Assembly (NCBI GenBank): GCA_035285325.1
Contig: JAYKJB010000057.1
Location: 1 to 64,000 of the forward strand
Reading direction: 5' to 3'
Origin: Candidatus Sericytochromatia bacterium
GTDB taxonomy: Bacteria; Cyanobacteriota; Sericytochromatia; S15B-MN24; JAQBPE01
DNA length: 64,000 bases
A program made the translations under genes and the position numbers. Numbering within the stretch: position 1 is the stretch's first letter; each line of letters starts with the position of its first letter. Of the stretch, positions 26,691-35,700 are shown piece after piece. The notes beneath the pieces were generated by a model. The model worked only from the letters and a program-made list of their open reading frames with translations. It was not told the origin of the DNA and did not search any database.

Positions 26691-28337
26691 ATGCGTCACT
26701 CAACTCTTTTTGCCGTTCCCCTGGCGGCCACCTTGCTGGTGAGTGGACTGGCCACCCCCGCGCAGGCCTCGATCCCGGTGTATGACGCCAGAACGCTGGG
26801 CATGGGCGGAAATTCGGTCGGCTACGCCGCCAACGGTTCGCTGGTCTACTGGAACCCCGCAGCCGTGGCCAACAGCCAGAACTTCGGGTTGTTCCTGCCC
26901 ACCCTGGGCGTCTCGGTGAGCAACACCGTGCTCGGCGTGGGGCAACTAACCCCCTTGCTGGGCGCGGCCAGCGGGGGCTTCACGGCCCTCGGCGGCCTGC
27001 TCGGCAACGGAAATGACAGCCTGCTGGGGAAACTGGGCAGTGCGGATGGTCTGAACATCCAGGCCCGGGCCCTGATCGAACCGTTCGGCATTTCGCTGGG
27101 CAAGGTGGGGCCGGGCAGCCTGGCCCTGCGCGTCTACGGCAACGTGAACGGCGTGGCCGGGCTCAATCTGAGCAGTGACTTCGCGCAGGACATCAATGGC
27201 TTGGTGCTCCAGAATGGCTTCTCGGAGATCGTCAGCGCAGCCCAAGGCGTCGGCGCGGGAGCCGCCGCCGGCCTGACCGGGGACACCACCGCGCTGAACA
27301 AGAGCGTCGGTGACCTGCGGGGGGCCCTGGAAAAGAACATGAAGTCCTTCATCATCGACGGGAAAAACAAGACCAGCGGCACCAAAAAGAGCTTCAGTGC
27401 CACCACGATGACCGGCACCACGGGTGCCGTGGCGGCCACCTATGCGCAGCAGTTTCCGCTGCCCGGGGCATTTTCCGAACGCTTTCCAGACGCCCAGCTG
27501 AGTGTCGGCGTGACGGGCAAGGTGCTGCAAAGCGGCAGTGGCTTGCTGGCGGGTGTCGTTCCATCCTTGCCCTTGCCGGGTGGTCCCAGCGGCGCCAGCT
27601 TCAATCCGCTGGCCGGTTCCGCGGCGATTTCGCTGGACATGGACCAGGAAGTGACGGCCCTGGTGAACTCGATCGCCGCCTTCCAACAGGACGGCACCAA
27701 CCTCGCCACGATCGGGGACCTGCTGGGGTCCGTGCAGGGCTTCCTGACTAAAGGCTTGCCCAAGACCACCGTCAACTTTTCCAGCTTGACGCCGGCCAAC
27801 ACCGGCGTGGCTGCTGACGTGGGCGCGCACCTGAGAATCGATCGCTGGTGGTCGCTGGGCCTGACGTTGGTAAACCCGGTGCTGTTCTGGAACGCCCAGC
27901 GGGTGAACTACAAGTACGTCTTCAACCCCAGTTCGACGACGACCCCCTTGTCCTTGGTTCAGGATGGCGCGCCGCAGAATGTCGCCTTCCGGGTGGCGGA
28001 GCCGTTCGCCGTGCGGGCGGGCCTGGCCTTCACCCCGCAACTGGAGGGCAAGGGCCCTGGCTTCCTGGTCAATGACATTCTCCTGACGGCGGGTCTTGAT
28101 GCGCCGATCATCACCGGTCTGGACCTGCCCAACCGGCCGGTGCTGTCCCTCGGATTCGAAAAGCTGTTCGGCCCACTCGCCCTGCGTCTGGGCACGCAGC
28201 AATTCGGTTACGCGCCGTTTTACACGGCGGGCCTGGGCATCCAGACCCGCTGGGTTCAGCTCAATGTGGGGGCAGGGACAGACCTGCCGGCTATCCGCGG
28301 GGGTGCCGTGTCCGCCACGATGGGCATCGGCTTCTGA
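26691..28337 (+). CDS. TraF/PorV-like outer-membrane beta-barrel protein
   Basis: A 548-residue protein with a Sec signal peptide cleaved after AQA. The mature N-terminus, YDARTLGMGGNSVGYAANGSLVYWNPAAVA, is the hallmark of the conjugal-transfer TraF / PorV / UPF0164 group of outer-membrane proteins. The rest has alternating polar and hydrophobic residues, many Gly, and a final strand ending in Phe, fitting a beta-barrel. An insert of low complexity (about 150-260) is unusual. No conjugation genes are nearby, so it is better seen as a general outer-membrane transport or export protein. Confidence 0.75.
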   Translation: MRHSTLFAVPLAATLLVSGLATPAQASIPVYDARTLGMGGNSVGYAANGSLVYWNPAAVANSQNFGLFLPTLGVSVSNTVLGVGQLTPLLGAASGGFTALGGLLGNGNDSLLGKLGSADGLNIQARALIEPFGISLGKVGPGSLALRVYGNVNGVAGLNLSSDFAQDINGLVLQNGFSEIVSAAQGVGAGAAAGLTGDTTALNKSVGDLRGALEKNMKSFIIDGKNKTSGTKKSFSATTMTGTTGAVAATYAQQFPLPGAFSERFPDAQLSVGVTGKVLQSGSGLLAGVVPSLPLPGGPSGASFNPLAGSAAISLDMDQEVTALVNSIAAFQQDGTNLATIGDLLGSVQGFLTKGLPKTTVNFSSLTPANTGVAADVGAHLRIDRWWSLGLTLVNPVLFWNAQRVNYKYVFNPSSTTTPLSLVQDGAPQNVAFRVAEPFAVRAGLAFTPQLEGKGPGFLVNDILLTAGLDAPIITGLDLPNRPVLSLGFEKLFGPLALRLGTQQFGYAPFYTAGLGIQTRWVQLNVGAGTDLPAIRGGAVSATMGIGF

Positions 28338-28380
28338 AGCCAGGAGGCCTCCCACGCGCATCTGGCGACGCCCGGTTCCT

Positions 28381-28995
28381 GTGTCGAATCTCTCGGAGGC
28401 GCCTCTGCCGGTCAGAGGCGCCTATCGTGATGTGACGGTGCTGTTCTCCGACCTGGAAGGCTTCACCTCGATGGCGGAACGCCTCCCGCCGGAAGCCGTG
28501 GTGGCGCTGCTGAATGAATACTTCGCCGGCATGGCCGAGGTAGTTGAACAATTCAGGGGGCGGATCGACAAGTACATCGGTGACGCGATGCTGGTGGTCT
28601 GGGAGCAAGAACAAGCCGAAGGCGCGGGCCTGGCCACCCAGGCCGCCCTGCGGATGCAATCAGACCTCGCGGCCCTGCAATCAAAATGGCTCAGCGAAGG
28701 GAAATTACCGCTCAAATGCCGCATCGGCATCAGCAGTGGCAAGGTCATCGAGGGCATGATCGGAGGCCCCGCCCGACAGGAGCGAACCGTCATCGGGGAC
28801 GCCGTCAACACGGCTTCTCGCCTGGAGGCCCTCAACAAGGTCTACCACACCGACATCATTCTGGGGCGTAGCACCTACGACCTCGTCGCCGAGCGCGCGT
28901 GCGTGAGGCCCTTGGGCATCGTGACCATCAAAGGCCGCCAGGAGCCGCTCGAGGTGTTTGCCCTGACGGGTTGGGGGGGGCAGGACCTTGGCTGA
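28381..28995 (+). CDS. Class III adenylate cyclase, stand-alone catalytic domain
   Basis: A 204-residue soluble protein consisting almost only of a class III nucleotidyl cyclase domain. The two metal-binding Asp are in LFSDLEGFTSMAE and KYIGDAML, the Lys of KYIGD and the Asp of TVIGDAVNTASRLEALN are the ATP-specifying pair, so cAMP is the expected product. No sensor domain, transmembrane helix or HAMP is attached, so control must come from expression or a partner. The GTG start at 28381 lacks a good ribosome site; an AGGAGG lies 35 bases earlier before only rare start codons, so the N-terminus is uncertain. It overlaps the following membrane-protein gene. Confidence 0.88.
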   Translation: MSNLSEAPLPVRGAYRDVTVLFSDLEGFTSMAERLPPEAVVALLNEYFAGMAEVVEQFRGRIDKYIGDAMLVVWEQEQAEGAGLATQAALRMQSDLAALQSKWLSEGKLPLKCRIGISSGKVIEGMIGGPARQERTVIGDAVNTASRLEALNKVYHTDIILGRSTYDLVAERACVRPLGIVTIKGRQEPLEVFALTGWGGQDLG

Positions 28996-29797
28996 GTCCG
29001 GCGGCACCCTCGCGATCTTCCTGAGTGACCTGCGATTGGTCGGAACAGCCGGCGCGCTGGCACTTTATCTGCTCTGGAGTGCCTGGCCTCGACCCGGGAT
29101 TGCTGCGCTGGGTCGCATCAGCCTGGCCGTCACGGCGCTCTGCGCCGTCCTGCTGAGCGTGGTGGGGGATGCCCCCTACGCCCCCATTCGAGACACCCTC
29201 GTGCTGGGTGTTCTGGGGCTCTTTCTGGTGATGTCAGCCTGGTTCAGCATCGCCCCGCTGGGCATCCTGGTCAGCCTGATGGTCCTGTTCGGCATCAGCT
29301 GGCCCGAGTGGGCCCCTGCCGCTTGGGGACAATTTTACGGTGCGCCCCGTGCCGGCGCCGATGTATCCGCCTACTGGGGGCGCCTCCGAGACATCCTCGG
29401 CAGCCTGGCACTCGTGGCGGCAGTCCTGTGCCTGCAGGCCCGATTGGCCACCGGCCTTTTCACCGAACGCCGGACCGGTGGAGGCCTGGCCTCACTCGAT
29501 GTGCAGCACGCGGGCCAGTTGCTGGCTCGCCTGGCGGCTCCGCTCTTCCTGCTGGCCGTTGGGGCCGGTAGCTGGAGTGTTTACTTCCAGTCTGGCCTGC
29601 GCGTGGTCGAGGGCTTGCGGCTGGCCGGTCTGGTAATCCTCGGGGCAGCCTCCTTGACCCTGCTGTTCCCGCCGAGTGGACGCCAGCGGAGGCGAAAGTT
29701 GCTGCAGCTGGTGCTGGCCCTCGGGCTCGGCAGCGCACTCTGGATGGCCGCCCCCCAAGGGGCCCCACACTTGACCCCGACCGGCATCGCTCCGTAA
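28988..29797 (+). CDS. Polytopic membrane protein of unknown function
   Basis: A 269-residue protein with about seven or eight hydrophobic helices (for example TLVLGVLGLFLVMSAWF, LGILVSLMVLFGI, LAAPLFLLAVGAGSWSVYF). The start TTG overlaps the end of the cyclase gene by 8 bases, indicating coupled translation. The GAGSWSVYF turn faintly recalls cytochrome-c-assembly CcsA-like helices, but no WWD motif or haem-ligand His cluster is seen. Upstream of lepB by about 20 bases. A link with the cyclase is possible but cannot be shown. Confidence 0.6.
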   Translation: MAESGGTLAIFLSDLRLVGTAGALALYLLWSAWPRPGIAALGRISLAVTALCAVLLSVVGDAPYAPIRDTLVLGVLGLFLVMSAWFSIAPLGILVSLMVLFGISWPEWAPAAWGQFYGAPRAGADVSAYWGRLRDILGSLALVAAVLCLQARLATGLFTERRTGGGLASLDVQHAGQLLARLAAPLFLLAVGAGSWSVYFQSGLRVVEGLRLAGLVILGAASLTLLFPPSGRQRRRKLLQLVLALGLGSALWMAAPQGAPHLTPTGIAP

Positions 29798-29818
29798 ACT
29801 CCAGACTGAGGACCACGC

Positions 29819-30475
29819 GTGAGCGAAAAAACCTACCATCTCGGACCGGACGAGGCGACCAGCCCATCTTTGCCGCCCCCTCCGCCGCCGTCCAACACGC
29901 TGTGGCGACGGGCTGTCGCTTACTGGAAGGCCCCCAAGAGCAAGAACCGCGAGTACATCGAAACCTTCGTCATCGCGGTGTCATTGGCGCTTTTCGTGCG
30001 CGCCACCGTGGCCGAGGCTCGCTTCATTCCATCGGAGTCGATGCTGCCGACGTTGGAGGTTGGCGATCGCCTGATTGTCGAAAAACTGACCTACCTGTTT
30101 GCCCCGATCGAGCGCGGAGACATTGTGGTCTTCACGCCGCCGCCGCGCGCCATGAGCAATGGCAACGCCTTCATCAAGCGCGTCGTCGGACTACCAGGCG
30201 AGACGATCGACATCCGCGATGGCCGGGTTTTCATCGACGGGCGCCTGCTCAAGGAACCATACATCCTGGAGGCGCCCCGCTACCCCGACCCCGATTGGGA
30301 GCGACTGGGCATGCCGGAGGGCCGCATTCCCTCGGACGCTGTTTTCGTGATGGGGGACAACCGCAACAACAGTCAGGACAGCCACGTCTGGGGGGCACTC
30401 CCGATTCGCAACGTGATTGGCCAGACGGTCTTTCGTTTCTGGCCATTTCCCAGACTCGGCCCGATCGCCTCTTGA
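29819..30475 (+). CDS. lepB: Signal peptidase I
   Basis: A 218-residue membrane-bound protease cleaving signal peptides from exported proteins. A cytoplasmic tail is followed by one transmembrane helix (YIETFVIAVSLALFVRATV). The catalytic Ser is in RFIPSESMLPTLEVGDRL, the Lys in AFIKRVVGLPGE, and the third family box is GDNRNNSQDSHVWG. The protein size fits single-anchor enzymes. GTG start. It serves the many lipoprotein and signal-bearing neighbours only in a general sense, lipoproteins themselves being cut by LspA. Confidence 0.96.
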   Translation: MSEKTYHLGPDEATSPSLPPPPPPSNTLWRRAVAYWKAPKSKNREYIETFVIAVSLALFVRATVAEARFIPSESMLPTLEVGDRLIVEKLTYLFAPIERGDIVVFTPPPRAMSNGNAFIKRVVGLPGETIDIRDGRVFIDGRLLKEPYILEAPRYPDPDWERLGMPEGRIPSDAVFVMGDNRNNSQDSHVWGALPIRNVIGQTVFRFWPFPRLGPIAS

Positions 30476-30550
30476 ACGGTAGGCCGGCGGCCCGTTGGAC
30501 GTGTGACCCGCCGCCTTGAACTGCCCCCCTCCGCAAATTAAGATGAAGTC

Positions 30551-30814
30551 ATGCCGACGCTAACAGCCGAACAAGCCATCTCACGCTTGCTTGCCGACGA
30601 GGGCTGGCAAGCCCCGCTCAGCGCGGAGGCCGTCGCGCGCGTCGTGACCCAGTTGGAAGCCACCCTTTCGCCGGAAGCGCGTCTTTCCGAAGCAGAGCTG
30701 GAAAGGCTACAAGGCGCCCTGCGGAGTCTGGGCGATCTCGCGACAGCGCGACAGGCTGGTCCACTCACCGAGATGGCCCTGCTGGACGCTTGGCTGCCGC
30801 TGATTCAACGATGA
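30551..30814 (+). CDS. Small acidic helical protein, unknown
   Basis: An 87-residue protein of helices rich in Ala, Leu and Glu, without Cys pairs or a signal. Its ATG start has no strong ribosome site. Its stop overlaps the ATG of the SpoIID-domain gene (ATGA), which argues that it is a real gene and translated together with it. No family recognised. Confidence 0.55.
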   Translation: MPTLTAEQAISRLLADEGWQAPLSAEAVARVVTQLEATLSPEARLSEAELERLQGALRSLGDLATARQAGPLTEMALLDAWLPLIQR

Positions 30815-31977
30815 CGATGCCCGTGTTATCCCGTTCCGCCCTGCTGGGGCTCGTACTGTTCTCAACAGCCACCGGTGCGGCTGAGGCCATGCCGGCCGAG
30901 TTGCGCGTCGGGGTTCTGGATGGCGTGTCCCGCGCCGTGGTGGCCGCCTCCACGCCCGCGCAGATTTTCAATGCGCAGGGACAGGCGATCGGCAAGATGG
31001 ACGCCCTGCAAGGCTGGTCGGCGTCAGTTCAGGCCGGACAGGTGCGTTTGCAGGGCCCCCGCGGTCAGGCCGTGACGCTCGGTCAGGTGGGCTACATCAT
31101 CGGCACGGCGGCCGAAAATACCGTTCCGCTGGTCTTCGCCGGGCCACGCTGGTATCGAGGTAACCTGGAGTTGCGCGCGGGGAACACAGGCTTGGTGGTG
31201 ATCAATCGGACCGATCTCGAGAATTACCTCAATGGCGTGGTGCCGTCGGAAATGTCGGCGACCTGGCCGATGGAGGCCTTGTCGTGTCAGGCGATCGCCG
31301 CGCGCTCCTATGCCCTCGCCAACCTCAACAAGCACGGGCGTCGCGGCTACGACGTTTGCGACACGGATGAGTGCCAGGTCTATCGGGGCGTGGGAATCGA
31401 GGCGGCATCCACCAATCAAGCCGTGGCCGGCACACGGGGCATCGTGCTGATGCAAAATGGGCGGGTCCTGCCGGCCTTTTTCCACGCCTCCTCAGGCGGC
31501 TACACCGAGAACAGCGAGGACGTCTGGATCCAAAAGCTGGATCACATCCGGGCGGTGCCGGACTATGACCAGAACTCACCACACTTCACCTGGTACAAGA
31601 ACGTGCCGGCGGCCACCCTGGCCAACCGACTCGCGAATCGGGGCGTGCGCGTCGGGGGGCTACGGGAACTCCAGCCGGTCTCTCGCTCCTATTCGGGCCG
31701 CGTGCGCACGGTACGTGTCGTGGGCACCCTCGGCACCGCCACCATTTCAGGGGAAACGCTGCGCACGGCGGCTGGACTCGCCAGCACGCTCTTCAATCTG
31801 GCGCCACGCGGCCACGCCAACGGCAAGCCCACGGAATTCGCCTTTGCCGGGCGCGGCTGGGGCCACGGCCTCGGCATGTCGCAGTGGGGCGCCCGCCGAC
31901 TGGCAGAAGGTGGCTACAGCGCCAGCCAGATTCTCAGCCATTATTACCCTGGCGCGACCCTGCAGCCTGCGCCTTGA
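30811..31977 (+). CDS. SpoIID/LytB-domain protein
   Basis: A 388-residue exported protein. A signal peptide (LLGLVLFSTATGAAEA) is followed by a beta-rich domain and then the SpoIID domain, with the signature NYLNGVVPSEMSATWPMEALSCQAIAARSYALANL, the CDTDECQVYRG loop and the late GRGWGHGLGMSQWGARRLAEGGYSASQIL stretch. Family members are lytic transglycosylases or amidase enhancers acting on peptidoglycan, in this case presumably during envelope growth rather than sporulation. The gene overlaps the small helical gene before it and converges with the kinase-like gene, the two coding ends overlapping by about 44 bases. Confidence 0.92.
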   Translation: MTMPVLSRSALLGLVLFSTATGAAEAMPAELRVGVLDGVSRAVVAASTPAQIFNAQGQAIGKMDALQGWSASVQAGQVRLQGPRGQAVTLGQVGYIIGTAAENTVPLVFAGPRWYRGNLELRAGNTGLVVINRTDLENYLNGVVPSEMSATWPMEALSCQAIAARSYALANLNKHGRRGYDVCDTDECQVYRGVGIEAASTNQAVAGTRGIVLMQNGRVLPAFFHASSGGYTENSEDVWIQKLDHIRAVPDYDQNSPHFTWYKNVPAATLANRLANRGVRVGGLRELQPVSRSYSGRVRTVRVVGTLGTATISGETLRTAAGLASTLFNLAPRGHANGKPTEFAFAGRGWGHGLGMSQWGARRLAEGGYSASQILSHYYPGATLQPAP

Positions 31978-32683
31978 GCATCCCGGCGCGGTCCGACGCC
32001 GTGAAACGCCTCTGCGACCACTCCAGGGCCTGCATCAGGACAGCCGACTCGACCCGTTCCGGGGCCCCAGTGCCATCGACCTTGCAGTGGATGGGAATGT
32101 CATCCACCAAGGCCTCGGTGGCATCCAGGCTCCAAGCCGGGTCCCAGGCGCCGTCACGCTGGATGATGCGGCGTTGACGCTCGGCCAGAGGAACTTCCAG
32201 GAACGCCAGAAAAAAGCCGCAACGCCCCAACCAATCGCCCTCGATCGGAAAGCGCAAATCGTCCACCACCACGGGTTTGGTCTGGCGCAGAAAGTCTCGC
32301 CGCCAACGCGTCAGCCAGTAGTTCGGGTCCCCCCAGCCGTAGGCATAGCCCTCCTGATACAGGGCGCGATAGAGGGCCTCAATCCGTTCTGGTGGTGCCT
32401 CCGGGAACAGGTGATGGGCCAGCGCGTCGACTCGTTCCCGGCGTGCGGGCTCATAAGGCGTATCGATGCCACGCCAGGCAGGTGACCTGGCAGCCCCGCC
32501 TACCCGTTGCAAGACGGCCCGATCGACCTTCTTGTCGATGGCACGCCCCAACAGGAGCGTGGAGAGGTAACGCAAAGGCGTGGCCAAACTCATGCGGACG
32601 TAGCCGTGTTCCGCCTCGAGGCGTTCCGCCACGGTGGTCTTGCCCGCCCCCATGGGGCCCGCGATACCGATGTTCACGCGCAT
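31934..32683 (-). CDS. P-loop nucleotide/dephospho-CoA-kinase-like protein
   Basis: A 249-residue soluble protein with Walker A GIAGPMGAGKTTVAERL at its N-terminus and a kinase-like layout: KPVVVDDLRFPIEGDWL is the Walker B-like strand, and the LAERQRRIIQRDG region corresponds to the lid. The pattern resembles deoxynucleoside monophosphate kinases of phages and dephospho-CoA kinases, but neither match is decisive. It is placed between SpoIID and dnaE; a dNMP kinase next to a DNA polymerase would be sensible. Its C-terminal end overlaps the convergent SpoIID gene. Confidence 0.72.
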   Translation of the reverse strand: MRVNIGIAGPMGAGKTTVAERLEAEHGYVRMSLATPLRYLSTLLLGRAIDKKVDRAVLQRVGGAARSPAWRGIDTPYEPARRERVDALAHHLFPEAPPERIEALYRALYQEGYAYGWGDPNYWLTRWRRDFLRQTKPVVVDDLRFPIEGDWLGRCGFFLAFLEVPLAERQRRIIQRDGAWDPAWSLDATEALVDDIPIHCKVDGTGAPERVESAVLMQALEWSQRRFTASDRAGMLKAQAAGSRQGNNG

Positions 32684-32799
32684 GTTCCTCCAGGTCGACC
32701 TGCCAGGTCATGATAACAGTGCTGGCGTCGTCCGACGGTTGGCAGCCCCGAATGTCCCTCCGGTGTCGAGCGAGCGGGGCTTCGACGAGCGTAGCAGGG

Positions 32800-35700
32800 T
32801 CAGGAGGAAACGGCCAATTCACGCATGGGTTCCGCCTGTTCCAGGCGCACCGCCGGGACTCCCAACATGCGCTTCAACTCGAACAGCAGTTGCTCGTTCG
32901 GGTCGACGCGGAAGGGTTCCCCGGCGAGCACGACCTCGGCGCGATGGGGAAAATGGAACACCAAGGGGGTATCGCCAGGATGCGCGGCGACCAGGTTTCT
33001 CATGGCCAGTAATCCTCCCCCCTCCACATCCTCCGGCAAATCAAGATGCAGGATCGGCAAATGCGCGAGTGGCTTGATGCTGGCCGCAAGAATCTTGCGT
33101 TCGTCATCCCGATTGGAGAACTTCCCCTTCACGAGCAACTTGGCGTCGTCCCTCAGCAGCAAGGCGTGCTTCTCGTAGCATTCCGGGAAGAAGACGACCT
33201 CGATGGACCCTGTCAGGTCCTCCAGGACACCGCTCATCATGGTCAGGCCCTTCTTGGTGACGGCCTTGCGCGTGGCCAGTAGCAGACCTCCCACCACGAC
33301 GGCGGCGCCATCGCTCACCTCTTCGACCTCGGCCAGGACGTGGGTGCTGTACATGGCCAGCTTGGAGCCAAACACCTGCAGCGGATGGCCGCTGACGTAA
33401 ACGCCCAGCAATTCCTTCTCGAGGGCCAAGGCCTCGTCAGGGGCCAGCGGGGGAACGGTGGGCAATTTCGGTTTCGGGGCCTGAAAGGCGTTGTCACTCG
33501 AGGCTTCCGTCACCACAGCAAAGAGTGAGATCTGTCCGGAGGCCTTCTCCCGTTGCTGCCGCGCCGCCCGCTCCACGGCCTCATCCAAAGCCGCCAGCAA
33601 CTGGGCGCGATGGGGACGTTCGGGCAATTCATCGAAGGCTCCTGCCTTGATCAGGGATTCGATACAGCGTTTGTTGACCGCTTTCATGTCGACTTCTTCG
33701 CAGAACTGATAGAAGTCGACAAACTCCCCCACCCGCTCGCGCGCCTCAAGAATCGACTCCACCGCCCCGGTCCCCACGTTTTTGATCGCGGCCATGCCAA
33801 TCCGGATGCGGCCCTCCTTGATGGTGAAGTCCACTTCCGAGGCATTCACATTTGGCGGAGCCACATCGATACCCATCTGATGACAGTTATGGATGTAAAG
33901 CTGGACCTTTTCCTGCGTCCCCATCACGCTGGACAGCAGGGCGCACATGTATTCGATCGGGAAATGGGCCTTGAGATAGGCCGTCCGGAAGGTCACCACC
34001 GCATAAGCCGCCGAGTGGGACTTGTTGAACCCGTATTCGGCGAACTTGGCCAGGTTGTCGAACAGGGCTTCGGCCTTGTCGGACGGGTGGCCCTTTTCCG
34101 TGGCGCCGGCCAGGAAAATGCCCTTCTGCTTTTCCATTTCCTCGGGCTTCTTCTTGCCCATCGCGCGCCGCAGGAGATCGGCCTGGCCCAGCGAGTAACC
34201 GCTGTAGACCTGCGCAATCTGCATGACCTGCTCCTGGTAGATGCAGTTATGGACGTAGAGGCCATTGGCCACGAAGTTGTGAATGCCCTCGACGGTGATG
34301 TCGTAGACCCGCTCCCGCCCGGCCGGTGTGATAGTGGCAATCGACACCCAGCGCACCCGCGACAGGCGTTCCAGTTCAGAGGCCTCCCCAGCGGGCGCCA
34401 CGCGGATGGCCGAACTCTCCGGGTCGAGTTCGCGGAAAAGCGCATCGAAGGCCCGCAACCCTCCCACCTGGAACCTGGTTTTGGCCTGGAACGCATAATC
34501 ATCCAGCAGGTAGGTGGCCACGGGGGCTCCAATCAGGTCGCCAGGCCGCAGGTCCTGCAGTTCTCGCCACCCCTGGGCCGTCAAGAAGCGGTGGTCGGCA
34601 GTGGCCTTGATCTGGCGACCATCAACCGTCACCAGTTCCCAGACCGCCTTCACGCCCTGGTCGAAAAAGTGTGTGACCCGCGCGACACTCGGGGTGAGCG
34701 CATCATCCACTCCTTCGACCAGCATGTGATCCCGACCGCGAATCGCGTCGAGCCTGACGTGCTTGCCCGAAATGGCATCCCGGACCAGGGTGTCCCCGGT
34801 CAGGCAGGTCCCGTAGGTATCCTTGAGAATCGGCTCAAGACTGTCGTGCGGATAATCGATGGCCTCCCGCCCGTGTTTGCGATTGATGAAGCCGTCCACC
34901 ATGCCCGATTGCAAGGGGCCCGGGCGATACAAGGCCAGCAGCGCGGCCAGGTCTTCAAACGTGCTCGGCTGAAGCTGAGCCACCAGCTTGCGCATGCCCT
35001 CCGATTCCAGCTGAAAGATGCCGACCGCATCCCCACTGCACAGCAGCTCATAGGTTTTGGGATCGTCCAGCGGCACGAGGGCCCAGTCGATATCCAGCCC
35101 CCGGAATTGCTTGATGAACTTGAGGGCCTTGGCAATCATCGTGAGATTGCGCAGCCCCAGAAAGTCCATCTTGAGCAGGCCCATCATTTCGAGGTATTTC
35201 TGCTCGTACTGGGTGGCGACGAACCCGCTGTCATCCTTGCCGGCCTTTTGGAGCGGCACCAGCGTGTCGAGCGGATCGCGCGAGATGACGACACCCGCAG
35301 CATGGATGCCGGTGTTGCGGACGTATCCTTCCAGCTTACGGGCCAGCGAAATCAGCTCGCCAACCTGCGGATCGGCCTTGGCTGCCCCATCCAGCTCGGT
35401 GCCCTGTTCCGTGGCCTTTTCCAGCGTGATGCCCAGTTCGGGGGGCACCAACTTGCAGAGACGGTTGGTCTCGGAGAAGGGAAACTCCAGGACACGCCCC
35501 GTGTCCTTGATGGCCGCTTTGGCGCCCAACGTCCCGAACGTCACAATCTGCGCCACCTTGTCGTGGCCATACTTGTCCTGGACGTATTTGATGACCTCGC
35601 CCCGACGTTCGATGCAAAAATCGACGTCAATGTCAGGCATGCTGACCCGCTCGGGATTCAAAAAACGCTCGAACAGCAAGTTGTATGGCAATGGATCCAG

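Noticed and set aside
26691-28337. Evidence of a conjugative element from the TraF-like protein
   Set aside because: No other tra, relaxase or integrase gene is nearby; the TraF label is shared with general outer-membrane proteins.
31934-31977. Frameshift or assembly error where the SpoIID and kinase-like genes overlap
   Set aside because: Both frames end with sensible family-length C-termini; convergent overlaps of this size occur elsewhere in this compact genome, as in ylqD/mqnA.
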